The position numbers and the translations under genes are program-made. Positions 7,397 to 15,734 of a stretch of 64,000 nt of DNA are shown piece by piece (within the stretch, counting starts at the first letter, position 1; each line of letters starts with the position of its first letter). The stretch lies in contig CAYJPN010000019.1 of assembly GCA_964372115.1 (NCBI GenBank), forward strand, positions 38,903-102,902, in the 5' to 3' direction. The notes below the pieces were generated by a model that was not told the DNA's origin, did no database searches, and saw only the letters and a program-made list of their open reading frames with translations. The DNA is from CG2-30-36-16 sp964372115 (GTDB taxonomy: Bacteria > Bacteroidota > Ignavibacteria > Ignavibacteriales > Ignavibacteriaceae).

Positions 7397-7612
7397 AGCG
7401 CAAAGCGGAACAAGCTGGATAATCTGCAATTTCAATAGAATGTTTTGAGGAAGGATTAGAATTTAGTTAACAATGTATTATAGATGTGTGCTGGCTTTTG
7501 GGTATTGTTGGCAGCAATTACCGCAAACATTATAATACTTACTCCGGCACAACTGTTATTTTTCATCATTTGAATATAGTTTTTTAATGCGCCTATAAAG
7601 TTAGTTTATGGC
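7397..7612. other. Unassigned DNA downstream of cassette 5
   Basis: No gene is recognised. Short frames exist, but none has a ribosome-binding site or a familiar product. Confidence 0.3.
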
Positions 7613-7777
7613 TTATTTAATTGTTTCTGTTTTGCCGTCCGCGTAAATATAGCGCGGTGGCGGTTTATTAAAATACCCGGTTAATTTTTTCACGCGGTAG
7701 AAGTAAGTTTCTTGTGTCCGTTGTGAAAGTCCGAAAAGTTGCATATTTTCGGTCATTCTTTGAAGTTGTTCGTACAT
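7613..7777 (-). pseudogene. Truncated tyrosine recombinase (N-terminal fragment)
   Basis: A 54-residue frame on the minus strand with a good ribosome-binding site (GAGG six bases before ATG). Residues 1-40, including MTENMQLFGLSQRTQETYFY and KKLTGYFNKPP, match the SAM-like N-terminal core-binding domain of tyrosine recombinases. The type resembles integrases associated with IS91-like elements and, more distantly, integron integrases. The catalytic domain is missing; after residue 40 the sequence becomes PRYIYADGKTETIK and stops. I read it as a remnant left by deletion or recombination. Its start faces right, toward the GTT boundary at 8115. Confidence 0.65.
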
Positions 7778-7830
7778 AGTATACCTCGCTGATATTTTGT
7801 GAATAGAAATGTTTAGTTGAGGTATACTAT
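7776..7830. promoter_or_regulatory. 12-bp inverted repeat at the recombinase-fragment start
   Basis: ATAGTATACCTC (7776-7787) is repeated in inverted form as GAGGTATACTAT (7819-7830) with 31 bp between. The left arm contains the ribosome-binding site of the fragment at 7613-7777, and the right arm lies where its promoter would be. It could be an operator or a recombinase-binding pair. Confidence 0.5.
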
Positions 7831-8011
7831 AATATTTATTGCAATCTTACAAGCAGAGAACAACCCGGAGTGATGTAACCGCCGCTTTGCTGCTTAGTTC
7901 AACACGCCCCTTAAGCGGACGCCGTTTTCGCATTTGGCACTTTATAAATATTACGGTTAGTTGTTACGATACGGCTAACTCGTTAAAGGTGTTCTATTAA
8001 ATAACATTGTT

Positions 8012-8049
8012 GCAAACTGCGCTTACGAATAAAATTAAGCACAGTTTGC
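8012..8049. other. Strong hairpin before cassette 6
   Basis: GCAAACTGCGCTTA (8012-8025) and TAAGCACAGTTTGC (8036-8049) pair over 14 positions with one mismatch around a 10-base loop. A second hairpin, TTGCTG / CAGCAA, lies at 8081-8099, and the GTT boundary follows at 8115. The stretch 7831-8114 holds no gene and could be a recombination site. Confidence 0.45.
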
Positions 8050-8252
8050 TAAATCATCGGCCGTTGTTTTCAAAGTGGCATTGCTGTTCTGGGCAGCAAC
8101 TTAGACACCAGATCGTTATGTGCATATATAAATATTTTAGATTATGATAAGAAAATTGTAATTTGAAATAAAAATGAATGAAATTATTTTATACATATAT
8201 AGACCCGGGATCATTGAATGTTATTTTTAATAACTCAAGGAGAAGTCAAATC

Positions 8253-9416
8253 ATGCGCATACAAGTTACCTCATCATTCATAAGCATTATTGTTTTATTC
8301 ATTATACTTATCTCAGCTTCATCTTCTTTTGCGCAGGACATCACTAAACCGGATTCACTTTCAAAAAACTCATCCCATAGGAACCAGGAAGAGCGTGATG
8401 TGCCGAAGGGGAGCAAAGTGCACAAACTTTCGCAGGGATTGCCCATTGCCGCATTTAGCCCAGGCGGAGAAAAAGAAGAAATGTTGGAAGATTTTATGAT
8501 AGAACAGAAAGTCGCTGGTTTACTTATTTTACAGGATGGAAAGATCCGGTTGGAACGCTACGCTCTTGGACACAGCGGATCGAACCGGTGGTCTTCACTG
8601 TCCGTTGCAAAGTCTGTAACAAGCACGCTTGTGGGTGCTGCTATCAAGGATGGTTACATTAAAAGTGTTGACGACTACGTTGCAGATTACATCCCCGATT
8701 TGAAAGGGAGCGCCTACGATAGTGTGAAGATCCGCCATCTCCTCACTATGACTACAGGTATTCGATGGAGCGAGAATTATACTGATCCGAATGGTGACAT
8801 TGCCAGATTTTCTACGTATCCGATTGAGCCGGGCATGAATGCAACAGTTAGTTACATGCGACGATTGCCAGCCGAGGCAGAACCCGGCAAAAAATTTTTG
8901 TATAGTACTGGTGAAACTCACCTATTGGGTGTCCTTGTCAGCTCAGCTACCCATCAAACTTTATCCCACTACCTTTCCGCCAAGATCTGGATTCCTTACG
9001 GTATGGAGAAAAATGCAACCTGGACACTGGATCGAACTGGTCAGGAATTGGCAGGATGTTGCCTGCAAATGTTACTCCGTGATTTCGCGAGGTTCGGACA
9101 GTTCGTTCTGGAAGACGGACGCATTAACGGCAAATCCATTGTTCCAAATGATTGGTTCAAGACAGCAACTAAAATACAGGTGCCGCTTTGGCCCGGTGGA
9201 GGCTATGGATACGGATGGTGGATTTTTAATGGCAGCAGTTTTGATGCATTAGGGATATATGGCCAGAGAATTCATGTCGACCCTTCAAGGCGACTGGTAA
9301 TTGCAGTCAACAGTGCATGGCCTGAGGCTGATAGTAACGAGCGGCAATTAGCTTTCGCCAAATTTCTTACCTCAATTAATAAAGAAGTTGACAAGGAGGA
9401 AAAAGGTGCTCGATAG
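8253..9416 (+). CDS. Exported serine hydrolase, class C beta-lactamase family
   Basis: About 387 residues. I prefer the ATG at 8253 over one 75 bases upstream because it follows AAGGAGA and gives a clean signal peptide (MRIQVTSSFISIIVLFIILI, cleaved near SSFAQ). The SxxK motif is SVAK within SSLSVAKSVTSTLVG, and a Tyr motif appears as LYSTGETHLLG. A late GYGYGWW segment completes the beta-lactamase/transpeptidase-like fold. The pattern is nearest to the 6-aminohexanoate-dimer hydrolase/esterase branch, so antibiotic resistance should not be assumed. Eleven bases precede the start of the next gene, so the two are likely co-transcribed. Confidence 0.8.
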   Translation: MRIQVTSSFISIIVLFIILISASSSFAQDITKPDSLSKNSSHRNQEERDVPKGSKVHKLSQGLPIAAFSPGGEKEEMLEDFMIEQKVAGLLILQDGKIRLERYALGHSGSNRWSSLSVAKSVTSTLVGAAIKDGYIKSVDDYVADYIPDLKGSAYDSVKIRHLLTMTTGIRWSENYTDPNGDIARFSTYPIEPGMNATVSYMRRLPAEAEPGKKFLYSTGETHLLGVLVSSATHQTLSHYLSAKIWIPYGMEKNATWTLDRTGQELAGCCLQMLLRDFARFGQFVLEDGRINGKSIVPNDWFKTATKIQVPLWPGGGYGYGWWIFNGSSFDALGIYGQRIHVDPSRRLVIAVNSAWPEADSNERQLAFAKFLTSINKEVDKEEKGAR

Positions 9417-9426
9417 GAGAAATAAG

Positions 9427-10116
9427 ATGAAGAAAATTTGCATTGTTGGGGCTTCTGGCAAACTCGGAAAGTATATGGTGCAACATGCACTCGATCGAGG
9501 ATATGAGGTTGTTGGTGTTTGCAGGGAAAAGAGTGTATCGAAGCTTGAAGATTTCAAAAATCGAATAATTATTGTTCCGGGTGCAACAAATGATCGTGAA
9601 GTAATAAAAAAAGCAGTTTCAGGATGTAATGGAGTTTTAACAGTTTTAGCTCCATGGGGTATTCAGCAATACTCTTCGGGCACAGCTCAGGCAGTAATAG
9701 ATTTTTCCGATCCTGGGACGCGGCTGATCTTCTCTTGTGGATGGCATATCAGCCGGGATGGCAAGGATATTTATTCCTGGAGGTTAAAGGCTTTTGTAAA
9801 GATTTTTGGTGGTATTGCCAGGTTTTTTCGTCTCGTTGAATTGGATGACCAGGTGGAGGCATGTAAGAAAATATTTGAAAGTGATACGAGATGGACAGTA
9901 GTTCGTGGGAGTGACCTTGAAGAAGGTGAAAGCCAGGGCTTACCGGTTTGGAGTAGGCATGTGGGAGATCCCATACTTGAGAGCAACTTAACTCGCCGCA
10001 TTGATTTTGCTCTTTTTATGGTAGAGGCGATTGATAATGATGAACTTGTCCACGAGGCTCCCGCAATTGTCGGATGTCAGTCACCATCGGCTCTTGCCCA
10101 TGCTTCGTTAGAATAG
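9427..10116 (+). CDS. NAD(P)-binding Rossmann protein (NmrA/atypical SDR)
   Basis: 229 residues from the ATG at 9427, which has GGAGAAATAAG just upstream. The N terminus KKICIVGASGKLGKYMVQHA carries the GxSGxxG dinucleotide-binding loop of NmrA-like and other atypical short-chain dehydrogenases. The rest keeps that fold's pattern (PGATNDREVIKKAVSGCNGV; WTVVRGSDLEEGE). No SDR catalytic YxxxK is evident, so it may be a redox sensor or an isomerase-like member; the substrate is unknown. It shares a probable cassette with the serine hydrolase. Confidence 0.75.
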   Translation: MKKICIVGASGKLGKYMVQHALDRGYEVVGVCREKSVSKLEDFKNRIIIVPGATNDREVIKKAVSGCNGVLTVLAPWGIQQYSSGTAQAVIDFSDPGTRLIFSCGWHISRDGKDIYSWRLKAFVKIFGGIARFFRLVELDDQVEACKKIFESDTRWTVVRGSDLEEGESQGLPVWSRHVGDPILESNLTRRIDFALFMVEAIDNDELVHEAPAIVGCQSPSALAHASLE

Positions 10117-10157
10117 GGAGTTCCATAATATGGATTCACCCGGAAAATGCATATAAC

Positions 10158-10446
10158 AAGTTATTCCGATTAAAGTCAACACGTAAACTATATGTTCGAT
10201 AAAAAATGTTTAAGTGCTTTCGGGACGCAGTCATCCTAACAGAATAAAATGGTATAGGTTTATCATCCTAAATCTCCCTTCTCATTCTGGAATTAATTCC
10301 TTCCAAAAGGACTAGGTTGTAAAAGGATACCCGATTTTTTAATAAATCTATCGGATAATAGATCTCCTTACAATCTCTCAAGTATCATCTCATTTTCCGC
10401 AAGTAAATATTTTATGCACAACATTTAACTCACTTTTAAATTAAAT
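10158..10446. other. Unassigned junction between cassette array and chromosome
   Basis: I see no gene or strong structure. This is where the accessory region ends and the recQ side begins, so a final recombination site would be expected here. Confidence 0.3.
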
Positions 10447-10470
10447 TTGCGCATTACTTTTACTATAGTT

Positions 10471-11928
10471 ATGAATACACCAATACAAATACTTGAAAAA
10501 TATTTTGGCTTTTCGTCATTCAGAGGAGAGCAGGAAAAAATAATAAACCGCCTGGTTTACGAAGGCGGACATTCGCTTGTTTTGATGCCTACAGGCAGTG
10601 GAAAATCTTTATGCTACCAGGTTCCGGCTTTATATTTTGAAAGCGGCACAATCGTTATCAGCCCCCTTATAGCGTTAATGCAAGACCAGGTTGATACTTT
10701 ACGCCGAAAAAATATTCCCGCTTCGTTTATTAACTCAACCGTATCCCGCGCCGATAGAGAGAAGCGCCTTGAACAATTTATAAAAGGAAGTATTAAACTT
10801 CTCTATGTTACACCGGAACGGTTCCGCATCCCGGAATTTGTGGAGCGCATAAAAGCTGCAAACGTTTCACTCCTCGCCGTTGATGAGGCACATTGTATAT
10901 CAGAATGGGGACATGATTTTAGACCCGATTATTCGCGCATCGGGGAGTTTAGAGAATTGCTTGGCAACCCGTTAACAGTCGCGTTAACGGCTACCGCCAC
11001 GCACGAAGTGCAGGAAGATATTGTACGCAAACTTCATATCGATAAAAACGAAATGAAGTTATATCATCAGGGAATTGAGCGCCCCAACCTGCGCCTTGCC
11101 GCCGCCGATGTTTTTGACGAAAAAGAAAAACTTAAAGAAATTATAAATGTACTCGAAAATTATTCGGGCAGCGGAATAATTTATTTTGCGTTAATCCAGA
11201 CTCTCGAAAAATTTTCATTGATGTTGCGGGACAAAGGATACAAACACGGTGTGTATCATGGAAAACTCCCCGACAGAGAAAGAAAACAAAAACAGCGAGA
11301 ATTTTTGAGCGGCAAAGAAAATTTTATGCTCGCAACAAACGCGTTCGGAATGGGAATTGATAAACCGGATATTCGTTTTGTTATTCATGCCGAAGTCCCC
11401 TCTTCGATTGAAGCATATTACCAGGAAATTGGACGCGCGGGCAGAGACGGAAAAGACTCGCTTTGCTTGCTGCTTTACAGTCAGGAAGATCTTTACACAC
11501 AAATGCAGTTTATAAAATGGTCAAACCCCGGCGCGGATTATTATTCGGCTTTATATGATATGTTAAAACGCGAGCCGGGTACTGTTAATTCAATGGGAGT
11601 GGAATATCTTCGTGAACAACTGAGTTTTAAAAACCGCTCCGATTTCAGATTGGAAACAGCGCTTAACATGCTCGATAGATATTCGGTAACCGAAGGAGAT
11701 ATTGAAAATAAAAACTTGCAAGTTATCGCTCCCCTTCCCGATATTCTTGAAGATGATGAATATCTAAAAGAAAAATTATTGGGAGATAATAAAAAACTTC
11801 TCTCGGTAGTTAATTATTTTAGAGACGAAGAATGCCGGCGGGTTTTTATTTCGGAGTATTTTGGTTTTAATGACGAAAAACCTTGCGGCAACTGCGACAC
11901 CTGCGATTTAACTTCCAGAGCCGAATGA
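10471..11928 (+). CDS. recQ: ATP-dependent DNA helicase RecQ, short form
   Basis: About 485 residues from ATG 10471; an upstream TTG in frame has no support. The helicase core is complete: FRGEQEKII (Q-like motif 0), MPTGSGKSLCYQVPA (Walker A), DEAHCISEWGHDFRPDY (motif II and RecQ signature), ALTATAT, and HAEVPSSIEAYYQEIGRAGR (motifs V/VI). It ends at the zinc cluster (CRRVFISEYFG then CGNCDTC). The winged-helix and HRDC domains are absent, like RecS-type short RecQ proteins. It unwinds DNA with 3'-5' polarity in recombination repair. It is the first clearly chromosomal gene after the cassettes. Confidence 0.92.
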   Translation: MNTPIQILEKYFGFSSFRGEQEKIINRLVYEGGHSLVLMPTGSGKSLCYQVPALYFESGTIVISPLIALMQDQVDTLRRKNIPASFINSTVSRADREKRLEQFIKGSIKLLYVTPERFRIPEFVERIKAANVSLLAVDEAHCISEWGHDFRPDYSRIGEFRELLGNPLTVALTATATHEVQEDIVRKLHIDKNEMKLYHQGIERPNLRLAAADVFDEKEKLKEIINVLENYSGSGIIYFALIQTLEKFSLMLRDKGYKHGVYHGKLPDRERKQKQREFLSGKENFMLATNAFGMGIDKPDIRFVIHAEVPSSIEAYYQEIGRAGRDGKDSLCLLLYSQEDLYTQMQFIKWSNPGADYYSALYDMLKREPGTVNSMGVEYLREQLSFKNRSDFRLETALNMLDRYSVTEGDIENKNLQVIAPLPDILEDDEYLKEKLLGDNKKLLSVVNYFRDEECRRVFISEYFGFNDEKPCGNCDTCDLTSRAE

Positions 11929-11966
11929 TTTATGATTTATGATCTATGATTTATGATTTATGATTT
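11926..11966. repeat. ATGATTT heptanucleotide array
   Basis: About five tandem copies of GATTTAT with one variant (GATCTAT), starting at the recQ stop codon. A related array, CTTATTT, lies at about 13543-13633. Confidence 0.8.
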
Positions 11967-12000
11967 TAATATTTAATTTTTAATTTTTATTTTCACAGTG

Positions 12001-12480
12001 ATGCAAAAACAAATAAACCTTTACACAGACGGCGCATGCAGCGGTAACCCCGGCGCAGGCGGTTACGCAGCAATTTTAGTTTTTAATGCTAAAGAGAAAG
12101 AAATTGCAGGCGGCTTTAGAAAAACAACAAACAATAGAATGGAATTAACTGCTGTAATTGAGGGTTTGAAAGCACTAAAAGAAAAATGCAATGTCAGCAT
12201 TTACAGCGACTCAAAATATATAGTTGACGCTTTTAAAGCCGGATGGATTTACAAATGGGAAAAACTTGGCTGGCGCCGCAGCAAAAAAGACAGGCTATTA
12301 AACCCCGATCTATGGAAAGAACTTTACGAACTTTCTAAAAAACATGATATAATATTTAACTGGGTTAAAGGGCACAACAGCCATCCTATGAATGAAAGAT
12401 GCGACAGACTCGCGGTAAACGAATCGAAAAAAAGTAATTTGCCGATAGATGAAGTTTATGAATCATTACAGACCGAATAA
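12001..12480 (+). CDS. rnhA: Ribonuclease HI
   Basis: 159 residues from ATG 12001, preceded by an in-frame GTG with no clear advantage. It carries the full catalytic set of RNase HI: Asp in LYTDGACSGNPG, Glu in NRMELTAVIEGL, Asp in IYSDSKYIVDA, the basic loop (WRRSKKDRLLNPDLW), and the late His/Asp in VKGHNSHPMNERCDRLA. It cleaves RNA in RNA-DNA hybrids (R-loops, Okazaki primers). It sits about 70 bp after recQ across the heptanucleotide array. Confidence 0.95.
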   Translation: MQKQINLYTDGACSGNPGAGGYAAILVFNAKEKEIAGGFRKTTNNRMELTAVIEGLKALKEKCNVSIYSDSKYIVDAFKAGWIYKWEKLGWRRSKKDRLLNPDLWKELYELSKKHDIIFNWVKGHNSHPMNERCDRLAVNESKKSNLPIDEVYESLQTE

Positions 12481-12738
12481 TTGAAACTATAAATACAAAA
12501 CTACAGAACAATTACCTCTCTTGATTCAACACATATTTTTCTCTATTTTCAACATCAACATCCGGAGAGAAATTTATGTTCCGGTACTTAAATATATTCA
12601 GACCGTTCTTTTCAACATCACCGACTGTCTTTACAGTTGACGTGAATATTATTAGCTATCCCGGATTTAATATTCTCTTCGGAAATATATTCTTTAATTT
12701 TTATGGCTGTATCTACAATAATCCCAAAGGAGGCTTGT

Positions 12739-13422
12739 ATGAAAGCAATAATTTTTTCAACCGTATTTTTTCTTTTTGGAACATTTTATTCACCGGCACA
12801 AACATTAAATGAAATTATCGATTATCATTTTGATGCCGTAAACCAGGATAAGTTTAACAAGACAAACACCATAATAATCGATGCAGACTTAGCCACACCC
12901 GAAGGAAAGGGGAAACTGCTGCTATTCCATAAACGCCCAAACAAACTTCGGGTTGAAGAAACAATAAACAACAAAACAAAAACAACAATCTTCGATGGGA
13001 CCGCCGGGGCAGTAATAAGTGGAACCGATACTATTCTTTTAAAAGGGCAAACATTGGAAGAAATAAAATTTAATGCCGATTTTGACGGTTACTTTTTCTG
13101 TTACAGGGAAAAAGCGCACGATTTGAAATTTGAAGGGAAGATAACCGATGGGAAAGATAAATTTTTCAAAATTGTTTGTATTCAACCTACAGGCGATAGT
13201 ACAGATATTTTTGTAGATTCAAAAACATATCTGCTCGAAAAAACTATCAAAAGAAAGAATGGGAAAATTCGGGAGATCCATCTGGACAATTATAAAAAGA
13301 CAGACGACATTCCATTCCCTTACAAATTATCAATAACTGAAAATGGAAAGACAAAAACTCAATCTGTAAAAAATATAAAGTTAAACGTAGAGATTTCGGA
13401 CAATTTATTTTTAATAAAATAA
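12739..13422 (+). CDS. LolA-like exported lipoprotein-sorting protein
   Basis: 227 residues from the ATG at 12739, chosen for the strong AAAGGAGG eight bases upstream and the signal peptide it yields (MKAIIFSTVFFLFGTF, cleaved after PAQ). The mature part has the LolA/LolB-like fold pattern: LNEIIDYHFDAVNQDKF, then repeated strands such as KGKLLLFHKRPNKLRVEE. It ends with a region resembling outer-membrane lipoprotein-sorting proteins (FVDSKTYLLEKTIKRKNGK). It probably carries lipids or lipoproteins in the periplasm. It stands alone, followed by a terminator. Confidence 0.65.
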   Translation: MKAIIFSTVFFLFGTFYSPAQTLNEIIDYHFDAVNQDKFNKTNTIIIDADLATPEGKGKLLLFHKRPNKLRVEETINNKTKTTIFDGTAGAVISGTDTILLKGQTLEEIKFNADFDGYFFCYREKAHDLKFEGKITDGKDKFFKIVCIQPTGDSTDIFVDSKTYLLEKTIKRKNGKIREIHLDNYKKTDDIPFPYKLSITENGKTKTQSVKNIKLNVEISDNLFLIK

Positions 13423-13515
13423 TTTTCGGAGTTGCGGCTAATTGTTTTTTACAGAATGATCTTCTAATGATATAAAATTCTATAGTCATTTTTTGCAGTT
13501 ATAAAAACGCATATC

Positions 13516-13543
13516 GAAAAAGCAACCCGGTATGCGCTTTTTC
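13516..13543 (+). terminator. Intrinsic terminator after the LolA-like gene
   Basis: GAAAAAGC (13516-13523) pairs with GCTTTTTC (13536-13543) around a 12-base loop. It is followed by a T-rich heptanucleotide array. Confidence 0.6.
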
Positions 13544-13633
13544 TTATTTCTTATTTCTTATTTCCTATTTCTTATTTCTTATTTCCTATTTCTTATTTCC
13601 TATTTCTTATCTCTTATTTCTTATTTCTTATTT
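13543..13633. repeat. CTTATTT heptanucleotide array
   Basis: About thirteen tandem copies of CTTATTT/CCTATTT between the LolA-like gene and the convergent bshB1. Reverse-complemented it is related to the array after recQ. The array reaches bshB1's stop codon. Confidence 0.85.
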
Positions 13634-14344
13634 TACCAATTCAACAACATCCAATTCAATTTTTTCTTCACAGAAAAATGGTTCGCCGCATTTTTTACCA
13701 ATCTGAAAACCATAATATTGAGATCTCGATTCTACATAGGTAATAAATTCCGGTCGGCTGATAAATGTTTCCGGCTCGGTGCTGCACGGGTTATGAAACT
13801 GCGATCCGTAACATTTTACCGCTTCCATTTTTTTTTCGAATGTGTCCGAAATATCAACAATAAAGCTCGGTTCAAATGTATAAGTTTGCATATAATAATA
13901 GAGTTTATTAGGACGGTACGCCGGTTGCGATACCTCCTTATCGGAAGTTATTATTTTAACCAGACCGGATGAAAACACTGCTTCTTTTACAAGTTTACTC
14001 GCATCAATATGGTCGGGATGACGGTCGTTAAAATATGGGGCAAAAACTATCTTCGGTTTATAACGCCGTATCGTCATTATAATTTTCATCAAATTATCTT
14101 TATTCCTCTGGATGTTGCCATCAGGGATTTCAAGATTTTCACGCAAAGCAACTTTTAACACAAGAGCGGCCTGAAAAGCTTCCTTTTGTCTGCTTTCAGC
14201 GGTGCCACGCGTTCCGAGTTCACCCCTTGTAAAATCAATTAGCCCGACTTTTTTATTTGCGGCAGTAAATTTGGCAATAGTTCCACCCATGGCAAGTTCA
14301 GCATCATCGGGATGCGCGGCAAATACAAGTACATCTAAATTCAT
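13628..14344 (-). CDS. bshB1: Bacillithiol biosynthesis deacetylase BshB1 (LmbE/PIG-L family)
   Basis: 238 residues starting at the ATG at 14344; a longer frame upstream lacks family similarity. The zinc motif VFAAHPDDAELAMGGTIAKF opens the protein, and DRHPDHIDASKLVKEA supplies the second metal-binding segment. FTRGELGTRGT and KPKIVFAPYF are typical of BshB1. It deacetylates GlcNAc-malate on the way to bacillithiol, the low-molecular-weight thiol of many Bacteroidota relatives. The other pathway genes are not in this window. It converges on the LolA-like gene. Confidence 0.88.
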   Translation of the reverse strand: MNLDVLVFAAHPDDAELAMGGTIAKFTAANKKVGLIDFTRGELGTRGTAESRQKEAFQAALVLKVALRENLEIPDGNIQRNKDNLMKIIMTIRRYKPKIVFAPYFNDRHPDHIDASKLVKEAVFSSGLVKIITSDKEVSQPAYRPNKLYYYMQTYTFEPSFIVDISDTFEKKMEAVKCYGSQFHNPCSTEPETFISRPEFITYVESRSQYYGFQIGKKCGEPFFCEEKIELDVVELVK

Positions 14345-14576
14345 AAAACCTTTTGTTTTTTGATGACCTAAAATTTTAAGTTCAAACTTAAAACATTTTT
14401 TCCTTCTTTGCCATAATTGAAACAATATTATAGCACAAAAACAACAGAGGCAATCCAAATTTTTGTTTTACTCATTCTCAATCATCTCAATTTAAATAAC
14501 TGCATTGTACATTCGGCTTTCTTTAATTATTTTTGCTCCGTTTTTATAGGGTTTTTATTAACATTACTTTAGCTTG

Positions 14577-15734
14577 ATGACTGAAACAGCCGTAAAAAAA
14601 ATTTTAATTATCGGACCCGCTTTCCCCTATAGGGGGGGCAATTCGTTATTTGTGTCTCATGTTTATGATGCTCTAAAAAATAATTTTGAAGTGGTTATCT
14701 TCAATTACAAGTTACTTTATCCATCTCTCTTGTTCCCCGGCACAACACAATTTGACAACAGTGAAACAACTATAAAAAAAGCTCCTAACAAACGGTTGGT
14801 TAATTCTATTAACCCATTTAACTGGATTTCAGTTTCTTCTAAAATAGTAAAAGAAAAACCGGATTTAATTGTATTCGATTGGTGGCACCCTTTTTTTGGT
14901 TTATGCCATTTTGGTATTTCGGCAATGCTTCCTTCAATATTTAAGAAGAAAATAATTTTTATTACTGAAAATTATATTTCACACGAGGGAAATATTGTTG
15001 ACAGACTTCTGACAAAAATCGGGTTAACAAACTCAAAAGCTTTTATAGCTTTATCCGATATTGTTGAAAAAGAATTGATTAGTAACAACCCCGGCAAAAA
15101 AATATTCAGAAGCGAGTTGCCGGTTTATGATTGTTACAAAATTGAGAACAACTCTGCGAGCCAAACACGAGCATCTCTTGGATTTGGCGAAAATGATAAA
15201 GTACTTTTATTTTTTGGTTATGTTCGGAAATACAAAGGGCTCGATATTCTAATCGAAGCGATGCCCGAAATATTAAAATCCTACCCTGAAGCTAAATTAC
15301 TAATTGTCGGCGAATTTTATGATGACCCAATGGAATATACATCACGAATCAAATCGCTCGGTATTCAGGAAAAAGTAAAAATAGTAAACCAATTTGTTCC
15401 GAATGAGGAAGTTGGAAAATATTATATCGCAAGCGATCTTGTTGTACTTCCCTATCGCAGCGCAACACAGAGTGGAATATTAAATGTTGCCTATGGTTTT
15501 TTGAAGCCTGTGCTTGTTACACGCGTGGGAGGTTTGTCCGAGTTTATGCTTAAAGATAAAACAGGCGTTCTGGTTGAACCCGACTCTTCAGCCGAAATAG
15601 TAAAAGGTGTAAAAAAGTTTTTCGAATTAAAAAGTTCTGTTAATTTTGAAAATAATATGCAGCTTTATGTTGGAAATAATAAGTTTGAGAAACTTCCGGA
15701 ACTTTTTAACGATATTTTGCAGGATATAAAATGA
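14577..15734 (+). CDS. GT4-type glycosyltransferase
   Basis: About 385 residues with the two-Rossmann GT-B build. The N-terminal acceptor half starts KKILIIGPAFPYRGGNSLFV. The donor half begins LLFFGYVRKYKGLDILIEAM, followed by the sugar-nucleotide region VVLPYRSATQSGILNVAYGF, where the usual E-x7-E is reduced. It probably transfers a sugar onto a lipid-linked or surface glycan. It overlaps the next glycosyltransferase by 4 bp (ATGA), so they form an operon. Donor and acceptor cannot be told from the sequence. Confidence 0.85.
   Translation: MTETAVKKILIIGPAFPYRGGNSLFVSHVYDALKNNFEVVIFNYKLLYPSLLFPGTTQFDNSETTIKKAPNKRLVNSINPFNWISVSSKIVKEKPDLIVFDWWHPFFGLCHFGISAMLPSIFKKKIIFITENYISHEGNIVDRLLTKIGLTNSKAFIALSDIVEKELISNNPGKKIFRSELPVYDCYKIENNSASQTRASLGFGENDKVLLFFGYVRKYKGLDILIEAMPEILKSYPEAKLLIVGEFYDDPMEYTSRIKSLGIQEKVKIVNQFVPNEEVGKYYIASDLVVLPYRSATQSGILNVAYGFLKPVLVTRVGGLSEFMLKDKTGVLVEPDSSAEIVKGVKKFFELKSSVNFENNMQLYVGNNKFEKLPELFNDILQDIK

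Larger units (their letters stand above)
6394..8115 (+). mobile_element. Gene cassette 5 (Fic toxin-antitoxin, genes reversed) plus following DNA
   Basis: It opens with GTTAGGT (6393-6399) and closes with ACCTAAC (7267-7273), a 7-bp reverse complement, followed by A-type repeat A4. Its genes run against the array direction, unlike the other units. The next candidate GTT boundary is at 8115, leaving about 720 bp with a recombinase remnant that may not belong to this cassette, so the right limit is uncertain. Confidence 0.55.
8116..10157 (+). mobile_element. Probable gene cassette 6 (serine hydrolase and NAD(P)-binding protein)
   Basis: GTTATGTGCAT at 8115-8125 and ATGCATATAAC at 10147-10157 are reverse complements in 10 of 11 positions and bracket two genes. 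Neither end is flanked by the A or E repeats of the other units. The two genes are visibly richer in G+C than cassettes 1-5. Plausible but weaker than the others. Confidence 0.5.

Noticed and set aside
7613..7777. Functional integron integrase
   Set aside because: Only the first about 40 residues of the family are present and the catalytic domain is missing.
8253..9416. Antibiotic-resistance beta-lactamase cassette
   Set aside because: The motifs fit the broad serine hydrolase family (SVAK, YST) and are nearer to esterase/amide hydrolase members; resistance cannot be claimed.
12576..12812. 78-codon frame upstream of the LolA-like gene
   Set aside because: It overlaps the start of the LolA-like gene in another frame, and its composition is not protein-like.
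13532..13972. 146-codon plus-strand frame starting in the CTTATTT array
   Set aside because: It is antisense to bshB1 and begins in a low-complexity repeat.
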